Positions 9,244-17,954 of a stretch of DNA of 64,000 bases are shown one piece after another (the first letter of the stretch is position 1; every line of letters starts with the position of its first letter). The notes below the pieces were generated by a model that made no database searches, was not told where the DNA came from, and saw only the letters and a list, made by a program, of their open reading frames with translations. The position numbers and the translations under genes are program-made. Source of the DNA: Chloracidobacterium sp. (GTDB lineage Bacteria; Acidobacteriota; Blastocatellia; Chloracidobacteriales; Chloracidobacteriaceae); the NCBI GenBank assembly GCA_025057975.1, contig JANWUV010000004.1, positions 124,001 through 188,000 of the forward strand, in the 5' to 3' direction.

Positions 9244-9708
9244 AGCAAAGACCTCAAGAGCAATAATGGAATGGCGCGCTGCGGCGCATCTCAAATAAAA
9301 ACGCAGCGTTTGCCAAACGATGTCGGCGCACGCACTCCGAATGAAACATCAAGTTGAAGGTGGGAGAGCGTACGGCAAGCTTGCCGCTATGTTTTTGCGT
9401 CAGAGGCGGCGCGGCCGCCATCTGGAAAAGTCGCCTGCGCGTTTTCCACAAGAAACCGGGTGCCACTTCGCCATGGAACAGTATTTCGAGACTGCGCGGG
9501 CGTCTTCGCCTACAGAGATAAGGCGAGTGCAGGTTGGTGGAACTGCGCTACAGTCTGGATTGTGGCTCTCGTCAGCATCCGAGTTGTGAAGGAATGCTTG
9601 ACCTCATAAAACGACCTGCAGAGAAAGGCTTACATGCTCAAGCCGACCCAGGCTGGAGTTATTGCCGCAAAGGAGGCAGAGCGCGCAGAGGCGTTTCCCT
9701 CGTCCTTA
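9244..9708. other. Non-coding region upstream of the cas operon
   Basis: No convincing gene. It holds the presumed cas operon promoter (not identified), a copy of the CGCAGAGG repeat at 9664-9698, and a short imperfect duplicate (about 9583-9606) of the 3' end of cobO. That duplicate shares GTTGTGAAGG-ATG-TTGACCTC with 9747-9770. Confidence 0.5.
9664..9698 (+). repeat. Dispersed GCCGCAAAGGAGGC...CGCAGAGGCG element
   Basis: The sequence GCCGCAAAGGAGGCAGAGCG followed by CGCAGAGGCGTTTCC is a diverged copy of the elements at 6236 and 7876, in the same orientation as the first. Confidence 0.45.
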
Positions 9709-10305
9709 TCAAAATTCTATCCCCACCTGCGCCACAACGCGCCGCGTTGTGAAGGGATGTTTGACCTCGCGCATTTCCGTCACCAAGTCGGCGAACTCGA
9801 TAATCTCCGGCGGCGCGTCCCGTCCCGTCAGAATGACGTGCATGTGCGCCGGACGATTTTTGATGGCCTCAATGACTTCTTCGGTCGTCAGCCAGCCGAA
9901 GTTGAAGGCGTAGGTGATCTCATCCAGCGCCACAATGTCGTAGTCCGGCGACTGAAGCTTGGTCAGACAAACCTCCCATGCGCGGCGAGCTGTCTGGCGG
10001 TCCTGCTCCGGGTTGTTGGTGTCCCACGTAAAGCCGTCGCCGAGCGGGAGAATCTCAAAGCCGAGCTTCTGGGCGCTCTGGATTTCGCCGTAAATGCCAA
10101 AGCGCGGGTCTTTGGTCGTCTTGATGAATTGCAGCATGACGACCTTGAAACCGTGGGCGACGGCGCGCATGAGCGTCCCCAAAGCGGCGGTGGTTTTGCC
10201 CTTGCCGTGGCCGGTGTTGACGATGACCAGCGGCGTACGCTTGCGCTTGGCGGCGCGCGGAGCAAGGTCGTTCACGGAAGGCTGGGACTGTGGTGCGTCG
10301 GTCAT
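9709..10305 (-). CDS. cobO: Corrinoid adenosyltransferase CobO/BtuR
   Basis: A 198-residue ATP:corrinoid adenosyltransferase that makes the adenosyl form of cobalamin precursors. The P-loop is [19 protein letters not shown], followed by the family motifs VVMLQFIK and [13 protein letters not shown], and [20 protein letters not shown] near the C-terminus. The start at 10305 overlaps the stop of the upstream thioesterase as ATGA, which suggests translational coupling. B12 is needed by two other products in this window, MetH and BchE. Length and motifs are normal. Confidence 0.94.
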   Translation of the reverse strand: MTDAPQSQPSVNDLAPRAAKRKRTPLVIVNTGHGKGKTTAALGTLMRAVAHGFKVVMLQFIKTTKDPRFGIYGEIQSAQKLGFEILPLGDGFTWDTNNPEQDRQTARRAWEVCLTKLQSPDYDIVALDEITYAFNFGWLTTEEVIEAIKNRPAHMHVILTGRDAPPEIIEFADLVTEMREVKHPFTTRRVVAQVGIEF

Positions 10306-10715
10306 ACAGTGGCGCAATCCGGGGCGGTGGATTCGGGAAAAATGGGGGTCGGGCGGCCGTCGTCGCTCATCGCCACGTAAATCACATCGGCTTCTGTCAC
10401 CCGAACGACGCGGTTCGGCTCATTCATTCGTTCGGCGTCCACCGTCACACGCACGGTGATAGATGTGCGCCCAATCTTTTCGACACGGGCATAGAAACTC
10501 ACCGTATCGCCGACGTACACCGGCGCGACAAACACAACTTCGCGCATGGCGACCGTTACATAGCGATGAACGGCGACGCGCCGGGCTTCAATCGCGCCGG
10601 CCAAGTCAATGTAGCTCAGGATGACGCCTCCGAAAATCGTCCCCAGCGCGTTGGTGTCGCGTGGGAGCATCGTCGTCCGAATGGCGGGTGTCGCCGCAGA
10701 CGGTGATTCAGTCAT
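10302..10715 (-). CDS. Acyl-CoA thioesterase, hotdog fold
   Basis: A 137-residue hotdog-fold thioesterase of the YciA/BACH type, which hydrolyses acyl-CoA. The core [20 protein letters not shown] carries the DTNxxGxxFGG signature with the active-site region, and [20 protein letters not shown] is the conserved substrate-binding strand. An upstream ATG at 10760 would add 15 residues; I prefer 10715, but neither start has a strong ribosome binding site. The 3' end overlaps cobO by four bases. Confidence 0.88.
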   Translation of the reverse strand: MTESPSAATPAIRTTMLPRDTNALGTIFGGVILSYIDLAGAIEARRVAVHRYVTVAMREVVFVAPVYVGDTVSFYARVEKIGRTSITVRVTVDAERMNEPNRVVRVTEADVIYVAMSDDGRPTPIFPESTAPDCATV

Positions 10716-10811
10716 AGGGCGATAGGTGCGATGGGGACGAGTGTGGAGGATAGCCATCACGCTAGGGCATTCGTTGCAAGCCGGTCAATAGTTCGTTAGC
10801 ATCCGCCGCCT

Positions 10812-12119
10812 ATGCGCTCCCTTCGTGCACTGCTCGCCGTCTGGGTGACGGGACTAACGTTGGGTCTGTGGCCGCTGGCGCTTGGGCAAGATCGCTACGT
10901 AGCCGACCTGACGAGTCCCGACCGCCAAACGCGCCGCCGCGCCGCCGCCGCACTGGGCAACCGCCGCTTGCAAGCGGCCGTACCGGCGCTGCTGGCGACA
11001 CTCAAAGACGATTTGGACGCGGGCGTGCGTGCCGCAGCGGCTGTGGCGCTCGGCAAAATCAAAGCCCCGGAGGCGATTCCGCCGCTGGTGAACGCGCTGC
11101 GTGAACCGGACGCTGACGTACGCCGCGCCGCTCTGCGCGCGCTTCTGATGTTTTACATCGAGGATGACATCGAGTTTGTGTTCGCCCGCCGGCGCGGCCT
11201 TAGCCGCTTCAATCCATTTCTCGAAACGGACGAGCCGACCACGGTGCTTGCTGGAACGGTCGTCGCGCCAGAAGTCCTGCAGGCCCTTGCCGACACCATG
11301 CGCGACGACGCCAATCCTGACAACCGCCGCGCGGCCGTCCGGGCGCTAGGCGTCTTGCGCGCGGATGCGATGGCGTCAGCAATGGTCGAGGCGCTGGGCG
11401 ACCCGGCGTTGCGTATGGATATTTTCCGTGTCTTCGTCAAGCTGGGGCGGCCGGAGTACGGCATTCATATTCTGCCGTATCTCAACGACCGGGACGCCGA
11501 CGTGCGGCGGCAGGCGATTGACGCGGTCGGCCGCTTGCGTACGCGCGAGGCCGTGACCCCTTTGATGGCACGCTACCGTGCAGCGCGACCAGGCGACGAT
11601 CAGCAGACTGTCATCCTAGCTGCGCTGGCGCGGATTGGCGATCCGGCGAGCGAAACCATCTTCAGCGAAAACCTCAACCAGCGCAGCCCCGAACGTCGCC
11701 GTTTTGCGGCCGAGGGTCTGGGGCGCTGTGGCGCGACCGCTTATGTGGATCGTCTGCTGAACGACCGCCTGACGGAAAAAAACGAGTCGGTGCGACTGGC
11801 GCAGGCGTTTGCCCTGTACCGATTGGGGCGGACGGATTTTTTACAGGAGGTCGTCGGTCAACTTGATTCGCTGCGCCACGGCGCACAGGCGGAGTCCTAT
11901 CTGTATTCACTGACGCGCAGCGCCGATTTGCATCCGTACCTGCGCAGCGCCGGGGTGCGCGGAATAGAGCGGATGATGCGTGCGATGGAGCGGATTGGAA
12001 CGCGCGACGATCTGCCGGTTTTACAGCCGCTGCTGCGCAGCAGTGACCGGCGGATCGCCAATGCCGCCAATCGCGCCATCCGGCAAATTGAGGCGCGCGC
12101 CGGCGTGGCGCGGGATTAG
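10812..12119 (+). CDS. Exported HEAT-repeat protein
   Basis: A 435-residue protein with a signal peptide (LLAVWVTGLTLGLWPLALGQ, cleavage near residue 26) followed by tandem HEAT/PBS-lyase-like repeats. Repeats with the pattern (D)xxVRxxAAxALGxI/L occur at about residues 35-125, 170-260 and 270-360, for example VRAAAAVALGKIKAPEAIPP. Such proteins are scaffolds and no catalytic residue is evident. It is transcribed alone, divergent from the thioesterase. The binding partner is unknown. Confidence 0.85.
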   Translation: MRSLRALLAVWVTGLTLGLWPLALGQDRYVADLTSPDRQTRRRAAAALGNRRLQAAVPALLATLKDDLDAGVRAAAAVALGKIKAPEAIPPLVNALREPDADVRRAALRALLMFYIEDDIEFVFARRRGLSRFNPFLETDEPTTVLAGTVVAPEVLQALADTMRDDANPDNRRAAVRALGVLRADAMASAMVEALGDPALRMDIFRVFVKLGRPEYGIHILPYLNDRDADVRRQAIDAVGRLRTREAVTPLMARYRAARPGDDQQTVILAALARIGDPASETIFSENLNQRSPERRRFAAEGLGRCGATAYVDRLLNDRLTEKNESVRLAQAFALYRLGRTDFLQEVVGQLDSLRHGAQAESYLYSLTRSADLHPYLRSAGVRGIERMMRAMERIGTRDDLPVLQPLLRSSDRRIANAANRAIRQIEARAGVARD

Positions 12120-12221
12120 CAAACATGTGGAAAGAAGGACGAATGGTTGAGATTGCAGGTGCAACCGACTTCAGCTATAAACGCCGACTTTTGAAGCCGG
12201 GTAAAAGCGAGGTGACTGGGT

Positions 12222-12458
12222 ATGGCGAAAGTTTGTCAAGTAACCGGGAAGCGCCCCATGTCGGGCAACCATGTTTCGCACGCCAACAACCGTACGAAGC
12301 GCCGTTTCCTACCAAACCTGCAGCGTCAGCGGTTCTGGGTGCCGAGTGAGAATCGGTGGGTGCGGCTGCGTCTGTCGGCGCGGGCTATCAAGACCATCAA
12401 TCGGTATGGCATCGAGTACGTCCTGAAGCGGATGCGCGCCGAAGGGAAAAAAATCTGA
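12222..12458 (+). CDS. rpmB: 50S ribosomal protein L28
   Basis: A 78-residue L28 of the large ribosomal subunit. [20 protein letters not shown] is diagnostic, followed by the basic [13 protein letters not shown] and [15 protein letters not shown]. CxxTGKxP is present with one N-terminal cysteine, so this is not a four-cysteine zinc form. GAGGTGAC lies upstream of the ATG. It is followed by a strong intrinsic terminator at 12528-12557. Confidence 0.98.
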   Translation: MAKVCQVTGKRPMSGNHVSHANNRTKRRFLPNLQRQRFWVPSENRWVRLRLSARAIKTINRYGIEYVLKRMRAEGKKI

Positions 12459-12527
12459 CCAAAACGTCTGTTGGCAAACCCAGAGGCCGCCGCATTTGTC
12501 GTTTGCGGCGCGCAACTTTGACTTTGA

Positions 12528-12557
12528 GAGGACGGCGTATCGCCGTCCTCAAGTTTT
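12528..12557 (+). terminator. Rho-independent terminator after rpmB
   Basis: A perfect 10-bp stem GAGGACGGCG / CGCCGTCCTC with loop TAT, followed by AAGTTTTTT. The stem core AGGACGGC is shared with the terminator at 20146-20177. Confidence 0.9.
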
Positions 12558-12727
12558 TTCGGAAGTTGGTCTTCCGACAATCCACTAACCTTGGCGTGTT
12601 TGCGGAGGATCGCCGTTCAGGCGACCAAACAGCGCCAGTCACGGCGCTCGAAGCCGGTTGTGTCGGGGACGGCAGTTGGGCTATGTAGGGCGGAAGTAAC
12701 CTTCGCGGGACAAGGGGGACGACCGGC

Positions 12728-13519
12728 ATGGCCTATGAAGCTATCATTGTCGAAATCAAAGGGGCGATTGCGCGGGTGACGCTCAACCGCCCAGATACGC
12801 TCAACGCCATAAACCAGGCTATGATCAACGAGCTGACCACGGCATTCACTGAACTGGCGACGAACAGCGACGTGCGCGCCGTGGTTGTCACCGGGGCCGG
12901 CCGGGCGTTCTCATCCGGCGGCGACATTCGCGGCATGCTGGCCGCCGGGGCGGACGCAACGGCCGACACGGTACGGGCGATGATTGAGCGCGTCAATCAG
13001 ATGGTGTTGGCGCTGTATGAACTACCCCAGCCGGTTATTGCGGCCGTCAACGGCCCGGCGCATGGGTTAGGGATGAACTTGGCGTTAGCGGCCGACTACC
13101 GTATTGCAGCGATGAGCGCCAGTTTTTCGCAGGCGTTTATCAAGATTGGGCTGGTGCCTGACGGCGGCGGCACGTTTCTGTTGCCACGGATTGTGGGCTG
13201 GGCGTGCGCGGCGGATCTAATGCTGACAGGACGCACTGTTCCGGCCGGCGAGGCTAAAACCATCGGGCTGGTACACCAAACTGTCGCCGACGCCGAATTC
13301 ATCAACGCAGTCCAACTTTGCGCCCAACAGTTCGCCGCCGCGCCGACGCAAGCCATTGCGCGAACCAAAGCCCTCCTCCGCAGCAGTCAAACGGCCGACT
13401 TAGCGACGCAACTTAACGCGGAGTGTGAGCATCAGGCCGCCTGCGCCGCGACGGCTGACTTTCGCGAAGGTGTCACGGCGTTTCTTGAGAAGCGCCCACC
13501 GGTGTTTACCGGACGTTGA
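12728..13519 (+). CDS. Enoyl-CoA hydratase/isomerase (crotonase family)
   Basis: A 263-residue crotonase that probably hydrates or isomerises an acyl-CoA double bond. Oxyanion-hole segments are GAGRAFSSGGDIRGM and AVNGPAHGLGMNLALAADYR. The Glu positions used by classical hydratases read as FIKIGLVPDGGGTFLLPR, where the second acid is Asp, a pattern seen in PaaG/PaaB-type isomerases. A GGGGGA ribosome binding site precedes the ATG. The substrate cannot be told from sequence. The gene is monocistronic in this context. Confidence 0.92.
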   Translation: MAYEAIIVEIKGAIARVTLNRPDTLNAINQAMINELTTAFTELATNSDVRAVVVTGAGRAFSSGGDIRGMLAAGADATADTVRAMIERVNQMVLALYELPQPVIAAVNGPAHGLGMNLALAADYRIAAMSASFSQAFIKIGLVPDGGGTFLLPRIVGWACAADLMLTGRTVPAGEAKTIGLVHQTVADAEFINAVQLCAQQFAAAPTQAIARTKALLRSSQTADLATQLNAECEHQAACAATADFREGVTAFLEKRPPVFTGR

Positions 13520-13546
13520 TGTTCTGAAAAACCGGGTGTAGTGCGT

Positions 13547-14155
13547 ATGACCGTTGTGCCGCTCCGGAACGGCAGCCCGCCTGTGGCGCTTCACGAGCGC
13601 GCCGAGGCGAACCTGCGCTTCATCCGTGAAACTATGGAGCGGGCTGCGCTGTTTACGGCTGTGCCAGGCTGGGGTATGGCGGTCGTTGGCCTGACGGCAT
13701 GCGCGGCGGCCGCGGCTGCCGCCGCCCAACCAACGCTCCGGCGGTGGCTGCTCGTCTGGATAGGCGAAGCCATCCTGGCGCTCACGATTGGCTCTGCTGC
13801 GATGTGGCGCAAGGCGCGGCGGCAGGATCATTCGCTCGCTTCGGCGGCGGCGCGGCGGTTTTTCTTCGCCTTCGTTCCGCCGCTGGCGGTCGGCGGCTTG
13901 CTGTCCATCGTGCTGGTTCAGCACGGCGCATACGATGTCTTGCCCGGTATGTGGTTGTTACTCTACGGTACGGGAGTCATGGCCGGCGGTGCGTTCTCGG
14001 TGCGCGTCGTCCCGCTACTGGGATTGGCGTTTCTCCTGCTGGGTGGCGTGACGCTGTTTCTCCCCCTTCCGCTGGCGAACTGGGCGATGGCGCTTGGGTT
14101 TGGGGCGCTTCACTTTGGTTTTGGGCTAGTGATTGCTCGAAAGTATGGCGGCTAA
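13547..14155 (+). CDS. Integral membrane protein of unknown function
   Basis: A protein of about 202 residues with five or so hydrophobic segments: GMAVVGLTACAAAAAAAA, WLLVWIGEAILALTIGSAAM, FVPPLAVGGLLSIVLV, MWLLLYGTGVMAGGAFSV and LLGLAFLLLGGVTLFLPLPL. I do not recognise a named family. It overlaps the following winged-helix regulator gene, and this regulator-plus-membrane-protein pairing is a recurrent arrangement, so the two probably act together. A GTG six bases upstream is an alternative start. Confidence 0.75.
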   Translation: MTVVPLRNGSPPVALHERAEANLRFIRETMERAALFTAVPGWGMAVVGLTACAAAAAAAAQPTLRRWLLVWIGEAILALTIGSAAMWRKARRQDHSLASAAARRFFFAFVPPLAVGGLLSIVLVQHGAYDVLPGMWLLLYGTGVMAGGAFSVRVVPLLGLAFLLLGGVTLFLPLPLANWAMALGFGALHFGFGLVIARKYGG

Positions 14156-14531
14156 ACGCAAACCAAATAAGTCGGAGGTTTTGTCCGCGACGCCGAAGGT
14201 GGTGGTGTCGGCCACTAAGGTTGCGTCGGAAAGCGTGGATAAGCTCATTCACGAGCCGGTGCGGCTGGGGGTGCTGTGTGCATTGGCCGGTGTTGAGCGG
14301 TTGTCCTTTGTCGAGCTCAAACGACTGCTTTCCACCACCGACGGTAACCTGAGCGTCCACCTGCGCCGCCTAGAAGAAGCCGCCTACTTGACCTGCGAAA
14401 AGCGGTTTCGCGGACGAACGCCACATACAACCTACCAACTTACAGACGCTGGGCGGGCGGCGCTGGAAGCCTACGTCAACCACATGGAAGCGCTTGTCCG
14501 GCATGCCAACCGTGTCTTCAAGGTGCGGTAA
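14145..14531 (+). CDS. Winged-helix transcriptional regulator
   Basis: A 128-residue DNA-binding protein. After a basic N-terminal tail, HEPVRLGVLCALAGVERLSF begins a winged helix with recognition segment STTDGNLSVHLRRLEEAAYL and wing KRFRGRTPHTTYQLTDAGRA. This is the PadR/MarR-like HTH_27 pattern found in small regulators. The start overlaps the end of the membrane protein gene in another frame, so the two are co-transcribed and the regulator may control that pair. Confidence 0.87.
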   Translation: MAAKRKPNKSEVLSATPKVVVSATKVASESVDKLIHEPVRLGVLCALAGVERLSFVELKRLLSTTDGNLSVHLRRLEEAAYLTCEKRFRGRTPHTTYQLTDAGRAALEAYVNHMEALVRHANRVFKVR

Positions 14532-14633
14532 GCGGTCTTTGAATCGCCTCGGAAGACGAACCCTCTGATTTACTGAGGCCGCCTGAAAAACGGACGCTAC
14601 GCTGACGACAAACACCGCGCCAGCGCGAGAGCA

Positions 14634-15611
14634 CTAGGCGCCTTCGCAGCAAGCGCGCAGACGCGGTGCGGTTTCTTCGGGAATCGTGTCATTGATGAAC
14701 GCGCCGGCTCCGCTTTCACTCCCCGCCAAGTACTTGAGCTTGTTCGCCGTCCGGTGCGGGGGCAAAAACTCAATGTGAAAGCGAACGTAAGGGTACGCGC
14801 CGCCGTCGGTCGGCCGCTGGTGCAGCGCCATAATGTACGGCAGCGAAAAGCCGAACAGCCGGTCGTAGCCGACCAGCAGCGTCTTCAGAATCTCCGCCAG
14901 CCGCCACCGCTCGCGCGCGTCGAAGTCCGTCAGCGCCGCGACATGTCGTTTCGGAACGACCAGCGTCTCGTACGGATAGCGCGCAAAAAACGGGACGAAG
15001 ACGACAAAGGCCTCGTTTTCGCAGACTATGCGCCGGCCGTCGCGCTGTTCTTCGGCCAGTACGTCGCCCAGCAGGTCGCGTCCGGTCGCGTTCCAGTGCT
15101 GTTCCGCCTGCGCCAGCTTGCGCGCAATGCGCGGCGGAATGAACGGATAGGCGTAGATTTGACCGTGCGGGTGATGCAGCGTCACGCCAATGGCTTCGCC
15201 CTTGTTCTCGAAAATATAGACGTACGCCACATCGTCCCGTGCGCCAAGTTCGGCGAAGCGGTCGCTCCAGACAAGGATGAGCCGCCGAATGCGCTCGACG
15301 CTTTCCTCAGCCAGCGTCGTTGTATGCCGGTCGGTATAAACCACAACTTCACAAACGCCCTGCGCCGGACGGACGGGGTAAAGCGCGCAACCGTCAACGG
15401 CCGGCGGCGGCGGCGACGCCTGCAAGCTCGGAAAGCGATTTTCAAACACAACGATGTCGAAGGCGGGCGTCGGAATCTCGGTTTCAAACGCGCCCGGTCG
15501 CGTCGGACACAGCGGGCAGTAATCGGCCGGCGGCAAGAAGGTGCGTTCCTGGCGGTGCGTCGCTGTAATCGTCCATTCACCCAGCAGCGGGTTCCACCGA
15601 AGTTCCGACAT
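14634..15611 (-). CDS. galT: Galactose-1-phosphate uridylyltransferase
   Basis: A 325-residue GalT of the Leloir pathway, exchanging UMP between UDP-glucose and galactose-1-phosphate. The start at 15611 (MSELRWNPLLGEWTI) is the conserved N-terminus. The zinc motif is CPLCP, VFENRFPSL follows, and the active-site motif is LHHPHGQIYAYPF with the nucleophilic histidine of HPH. It is the last gene of a minus-strand operon with a sugar/solute symporter and two small proteins; its start lies inside the preceding small ORF (35-base overlap). Confidence 0.95.
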   Translation of the reverse strand: MSELRWNPLLGEWTITATHRQERTFLPPADYCPLCPTRPGAFETEIPTPAFDIVVFENRFPSLQASPPPPAVDGCALYPVRPAQGVCEVVVYTDRHTTTLAEESVERIRRLILVWSDRFAELGARDDVAYVYIFENKGEAIGVTLHHPHGQIYAYPFIPPRIARKLAQAEQHWNATGRDLLGDVLAEEQRDGRRIVCENEAFVVFVPFFARYPYETLVVPKRHVAALTDFDARERWRLAEILKTLLVGYDRLFGFSLPYIMALHQRPTDGGAYPYVRFHIEFLPPHRTANKLKYLAGSESGAGAFINDTIPEETAPRLRACCEGA

Positions 15612-15759
15612 GACGCGCAGACTCACCCGGCGGTGACGCAGGCGGTTGGTTCGCGTCCGCCGGTTCAAAATCGTAAAATATCAGCCGCCGGCCGTCGGGT
15701 TTGGTCACGACGCGCCGGGTCAGCGTTGGCTCCGGCGGGACGGACGACAGTGAACTCAT
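15577..15759 (-). CDS. Small protein between symporter and galT
   Basis: A 60-residue ORF whose ATG overlaps the stop of the upstream 70-residue membrane protein (ATGA), which argues that it is translated. The core RRVVTKPDGRRLIFYDFEPA looks like a short beta hairpin; the C-terminal half is Pro/Ala-rich. It runs 35 bases into galT. The family is not recognised. Position suggests a role linked to galactose use or simply coupling of translation. Confidence 0.6.
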   Translation of the reverse strand: MSSLSSVPPEPTLTRRVVTKPDGRRLIFYDFEPADANQPPASPPGESARHVGTSVEPAAG

Positions 15760-15968
15760 GGCTTTTTGAGCAACGCCGGGGCAAGCAGCGCGCCGCCAAA
15801 CAGCATCATCGCCAGGCCCCACCAGAGGTTGATGTTAATCCCCAGCGACTTGTCGTAGAAGCCGGGGACGCCGTTTGTCATCCAGCCGTAGCCGACCAGC
15901 GCCAGCCCCATCAGCACGAACATCACGCCGATGGGGATGCGCACGTCAAGACCAATGCCGCTGCTCAT
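15756..15968 (-). CDS. Small two-helix membrane protein
   Basis: A 70-residue protein with two hydrophobic segments, IPIGVMFVLMGLALVGYGWM and LWWGLAMMLFGGALLAPALL, joined by a loop NGVPGFYDKSLGINI. It begins 20 bases after the symporter stop and overlaps the next small ORF. It may be an accessory subunit of the transporter, comparable to small partners of other symporters, but no family was recognised. Confidence 0.7.
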   Translation of the reverse strand: MSSGIGLDVRIPIGVMFVLMGLALVGYGWMTNGVPGFYDKSLGININLWWGLAMMLFGGALLAPALLKKP

Positions 15969-15987
15969 GCGATTGCCTCTTTCCGCG

Positions 15988-17760
15988 TCAGAAAAAGATC
16001 AGGTTGAGGAGCAGGGTCGCCGCCAGCACGCCGACGGCGAGCGTCGCAGGGCGTCGCCAGAAGCCGACATCTTCCGTCGGTTTCGGCGTCAAGGCATAGA
16101 CGAGTCCGACGAGTTCTTCATCGGGACGCGGCCGCGTCGCCAAGCTGATGGCGATGGTGACGACGAAGCACACCGTCCAAGCGACGATGGCCGTCCAGAA
16201 GGATTGCGCCAACTCGCTGCGGTACAGTGGCAGCAAAACGCCCAGAAAACCGCCTTTGACGCCGACGACGGCGCCTTCCGGCAGGGAGACGCCGTGGTGG
16301 AGGGCGGCGGCGAGCGTCCCGGCGACCAACCCCCAGAACGCTCCGTGGCCCGTCGCGCGCTTCCAGAACATACCGAGTAAAAACGTCGCAAACAGCGGCG
16401 CGTTGACAAAGGCGAAGACAAGCTGGAGAACGTCCATGATGTTGTTGAAGGCGGCAGCGACGTAGGCTGTCGCCACCGAGAGCGCAATCCCGCCGACCGT
16501 CGCCGCGCGTCCCATCCACAGGTAGTGCGCGTCGCTCGCGTCGCGCTTGAAGTAGCTCTGATAAATGTCGTACGTCCAGACCGTGTTGAACGCCGTCACG
16601 TTCCCCGCCATTCCCGACATAAACGACGCCAGCAGAGCGGTTAGCCCCAAGCCGAGCATTCCCGGAGGCAAGTAGTGCGCTAGCATCGCCGGCGTCGCCA
16701 AGTCATAGTCAATAACAGCCCGCCCGTTTGTATCGCGGACAACCTCGCCCGCATCGTTCATCTTCGGCGGGACGATGCCGACGCTTGCCGCCGCAACCGC
16801 CGTTGGCGCGACGGCGCGGCGCGGCTCGACGGTCAGCGCCAGCATGCCGGGCAGGATGACCAGAAAGGGAAACAGCATTTTGGGAATGGCGGCGATGAGC
16901 GGCGTTCGGCGCGCGGCCGTCATGGAGTCCGCCGCCATCGCGCGCTGGACAACGAGGAAATCCGTACACCAGTAACCGAACGACAGCACGAAGCCCAATC
17001 CCATCGCCAGCCCAAACCACTCGACGCCGACTGGATTGCGCGTCGCGTCACCCATAAACGCCCACGACTGTGTGTAGGCTGTCGGCGCGTAGCCCTGCGC
17101 GACCGAGTGCGTCATGAGCCGCGCCTGAAGGCCCGTCCAGCCGCCAACGTCTTTCAATCCAAGCAGCGCCAGCGGCAGAAAGCCGAAGACGATGAGGAAA
17201 AACTGCAAAACCTCGTTGTAGATGGCGCTCGTCAGCCCGCCGAGGAAAATGTAGGCCAGCACGATGCCGGCCGCGACCAGCATACTGGCGTCTTCGTCCC
17301 AGCCGAGCAGCAGCTTGAAGAGTTTGCCCATGGCGTAAAGCGATACGCCGGACGAAAACACCGTCATGACGGCGAACGAAACCGCGTTGAGCGCGCGCGT
17401 CTTTTCGTCGAAGCGCAGCTTGAGGTATTCCGGTACGGAGCGCGCCCGCGAGCCGTAGTAGAACGGCATCATGAAAACGCCGACGAAGACCATCGCCGGA
17501 ATTGCGCCGATCCAGTAGAAGTGGCTGGTGGCGATGCCGTACTTCGCGCCCGACGCGCCCATGCCGATGACTTCCTGCGCGCCCAGATTGGCTGAAATGA
17601 AGGCCAGACCGGCCACCCAGGCGGGAATGGCGCGGCCTGAAAGAAAGTAGTCGGTGCTCGAACGCATGAAGCGTTTGAGCGCCACGCCGATGCCAATCAC
17701 GAAGGCGAAGTAAATCGCCATCAGAACGTAATCAATCCACGCCAGTCGAACGTCAGTCAT
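15988..17760 (-). CDS. Sodium:solute symporter (SSS family), likely galactose
   Basis: A 590-residue membrane transporter with about 13-14 hydrophobic helices. SSS landmarks are STDYFLSGRAIPAWVAGLAF, FISANLGAQEVIGMGASGAKYG near the N-terminus, and the signature-type segment ALLASFMSGMAGNVTAFNTV. The start at 17760 (MTDVRLAWIDYVLMAIYFAF) fits the first helix. It heads an operon ending in galT, so a sodium-coupled sugar, probably galactose or glucose, is the likely substrate; the substrate is an inference from context. Confidence 0.9.
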   Translation of the reverse strand: MTDVRLAWIDYVLMAIYFAFVIGIGVALKRFMRSSTDYFLSGRAIPAWVAGLAFISANLGAQEVIGMGASGAKYGIATSHFYWIGAIPAMVFVGVFMMPFYYGSRARSVPEYLKLRFDEKTRALNAVSFAVMTVFSSGVSLYAMGKLFKLLLGWDEDASMLVAAGIVLAYIFLGGLTSAIYNEVLQFFLIVFGFLPLALLGLKDVGGWTGLQARLMTHSVAQGYAPTAYTQSWAFMGDATRNPVGVEWFGLAMGLGFVLSFGYWCTDFLVVQRAMAADSMTAARRTPLIAAIPKMLFPFLVILPGMLALTVEPRRAVAPTAVAAASVGIVPPKMNDAGEVVRDTNGRAVIDYDLATPAMLAHYLPPGMLGLGLTALLASFMSGMAGNVTAFNTVWTYDIYQSYFKRDASDAHYLWMGRAATVGGIALSVATAYVAAAFNNIMDVLQLVFAFVNAPLFATFLLGMFWKRATGHGAFWGLVAGTLAAALHHGVSLPEGAVVGVKGGFLGVLLPLYRSELAQSFWTAIVAWTVCFVVTIAISLATRPRPDEELVGLVYALTPKPTEDVGFWRRPATLAVGVLAATLLLNLIFF

Positions 17761-17954
17761 GCATCGTGTCGCGCGCGTCGGACTCAGAGCGGCGCGCGCT
17801 TGTTCAGTGAAAGCCGAGAGTGAGCTTGCTGGAAGCCGCACGTTAGCGGATTCAACTCACACGGCCAACGTCATTTTCGTTGTGAGGCGGACGGCGGACG
17901 CGGTAAGCTGGCCGACTGCCGCGACATTTCCCAGCAACAAGGACGGTTCACGAC

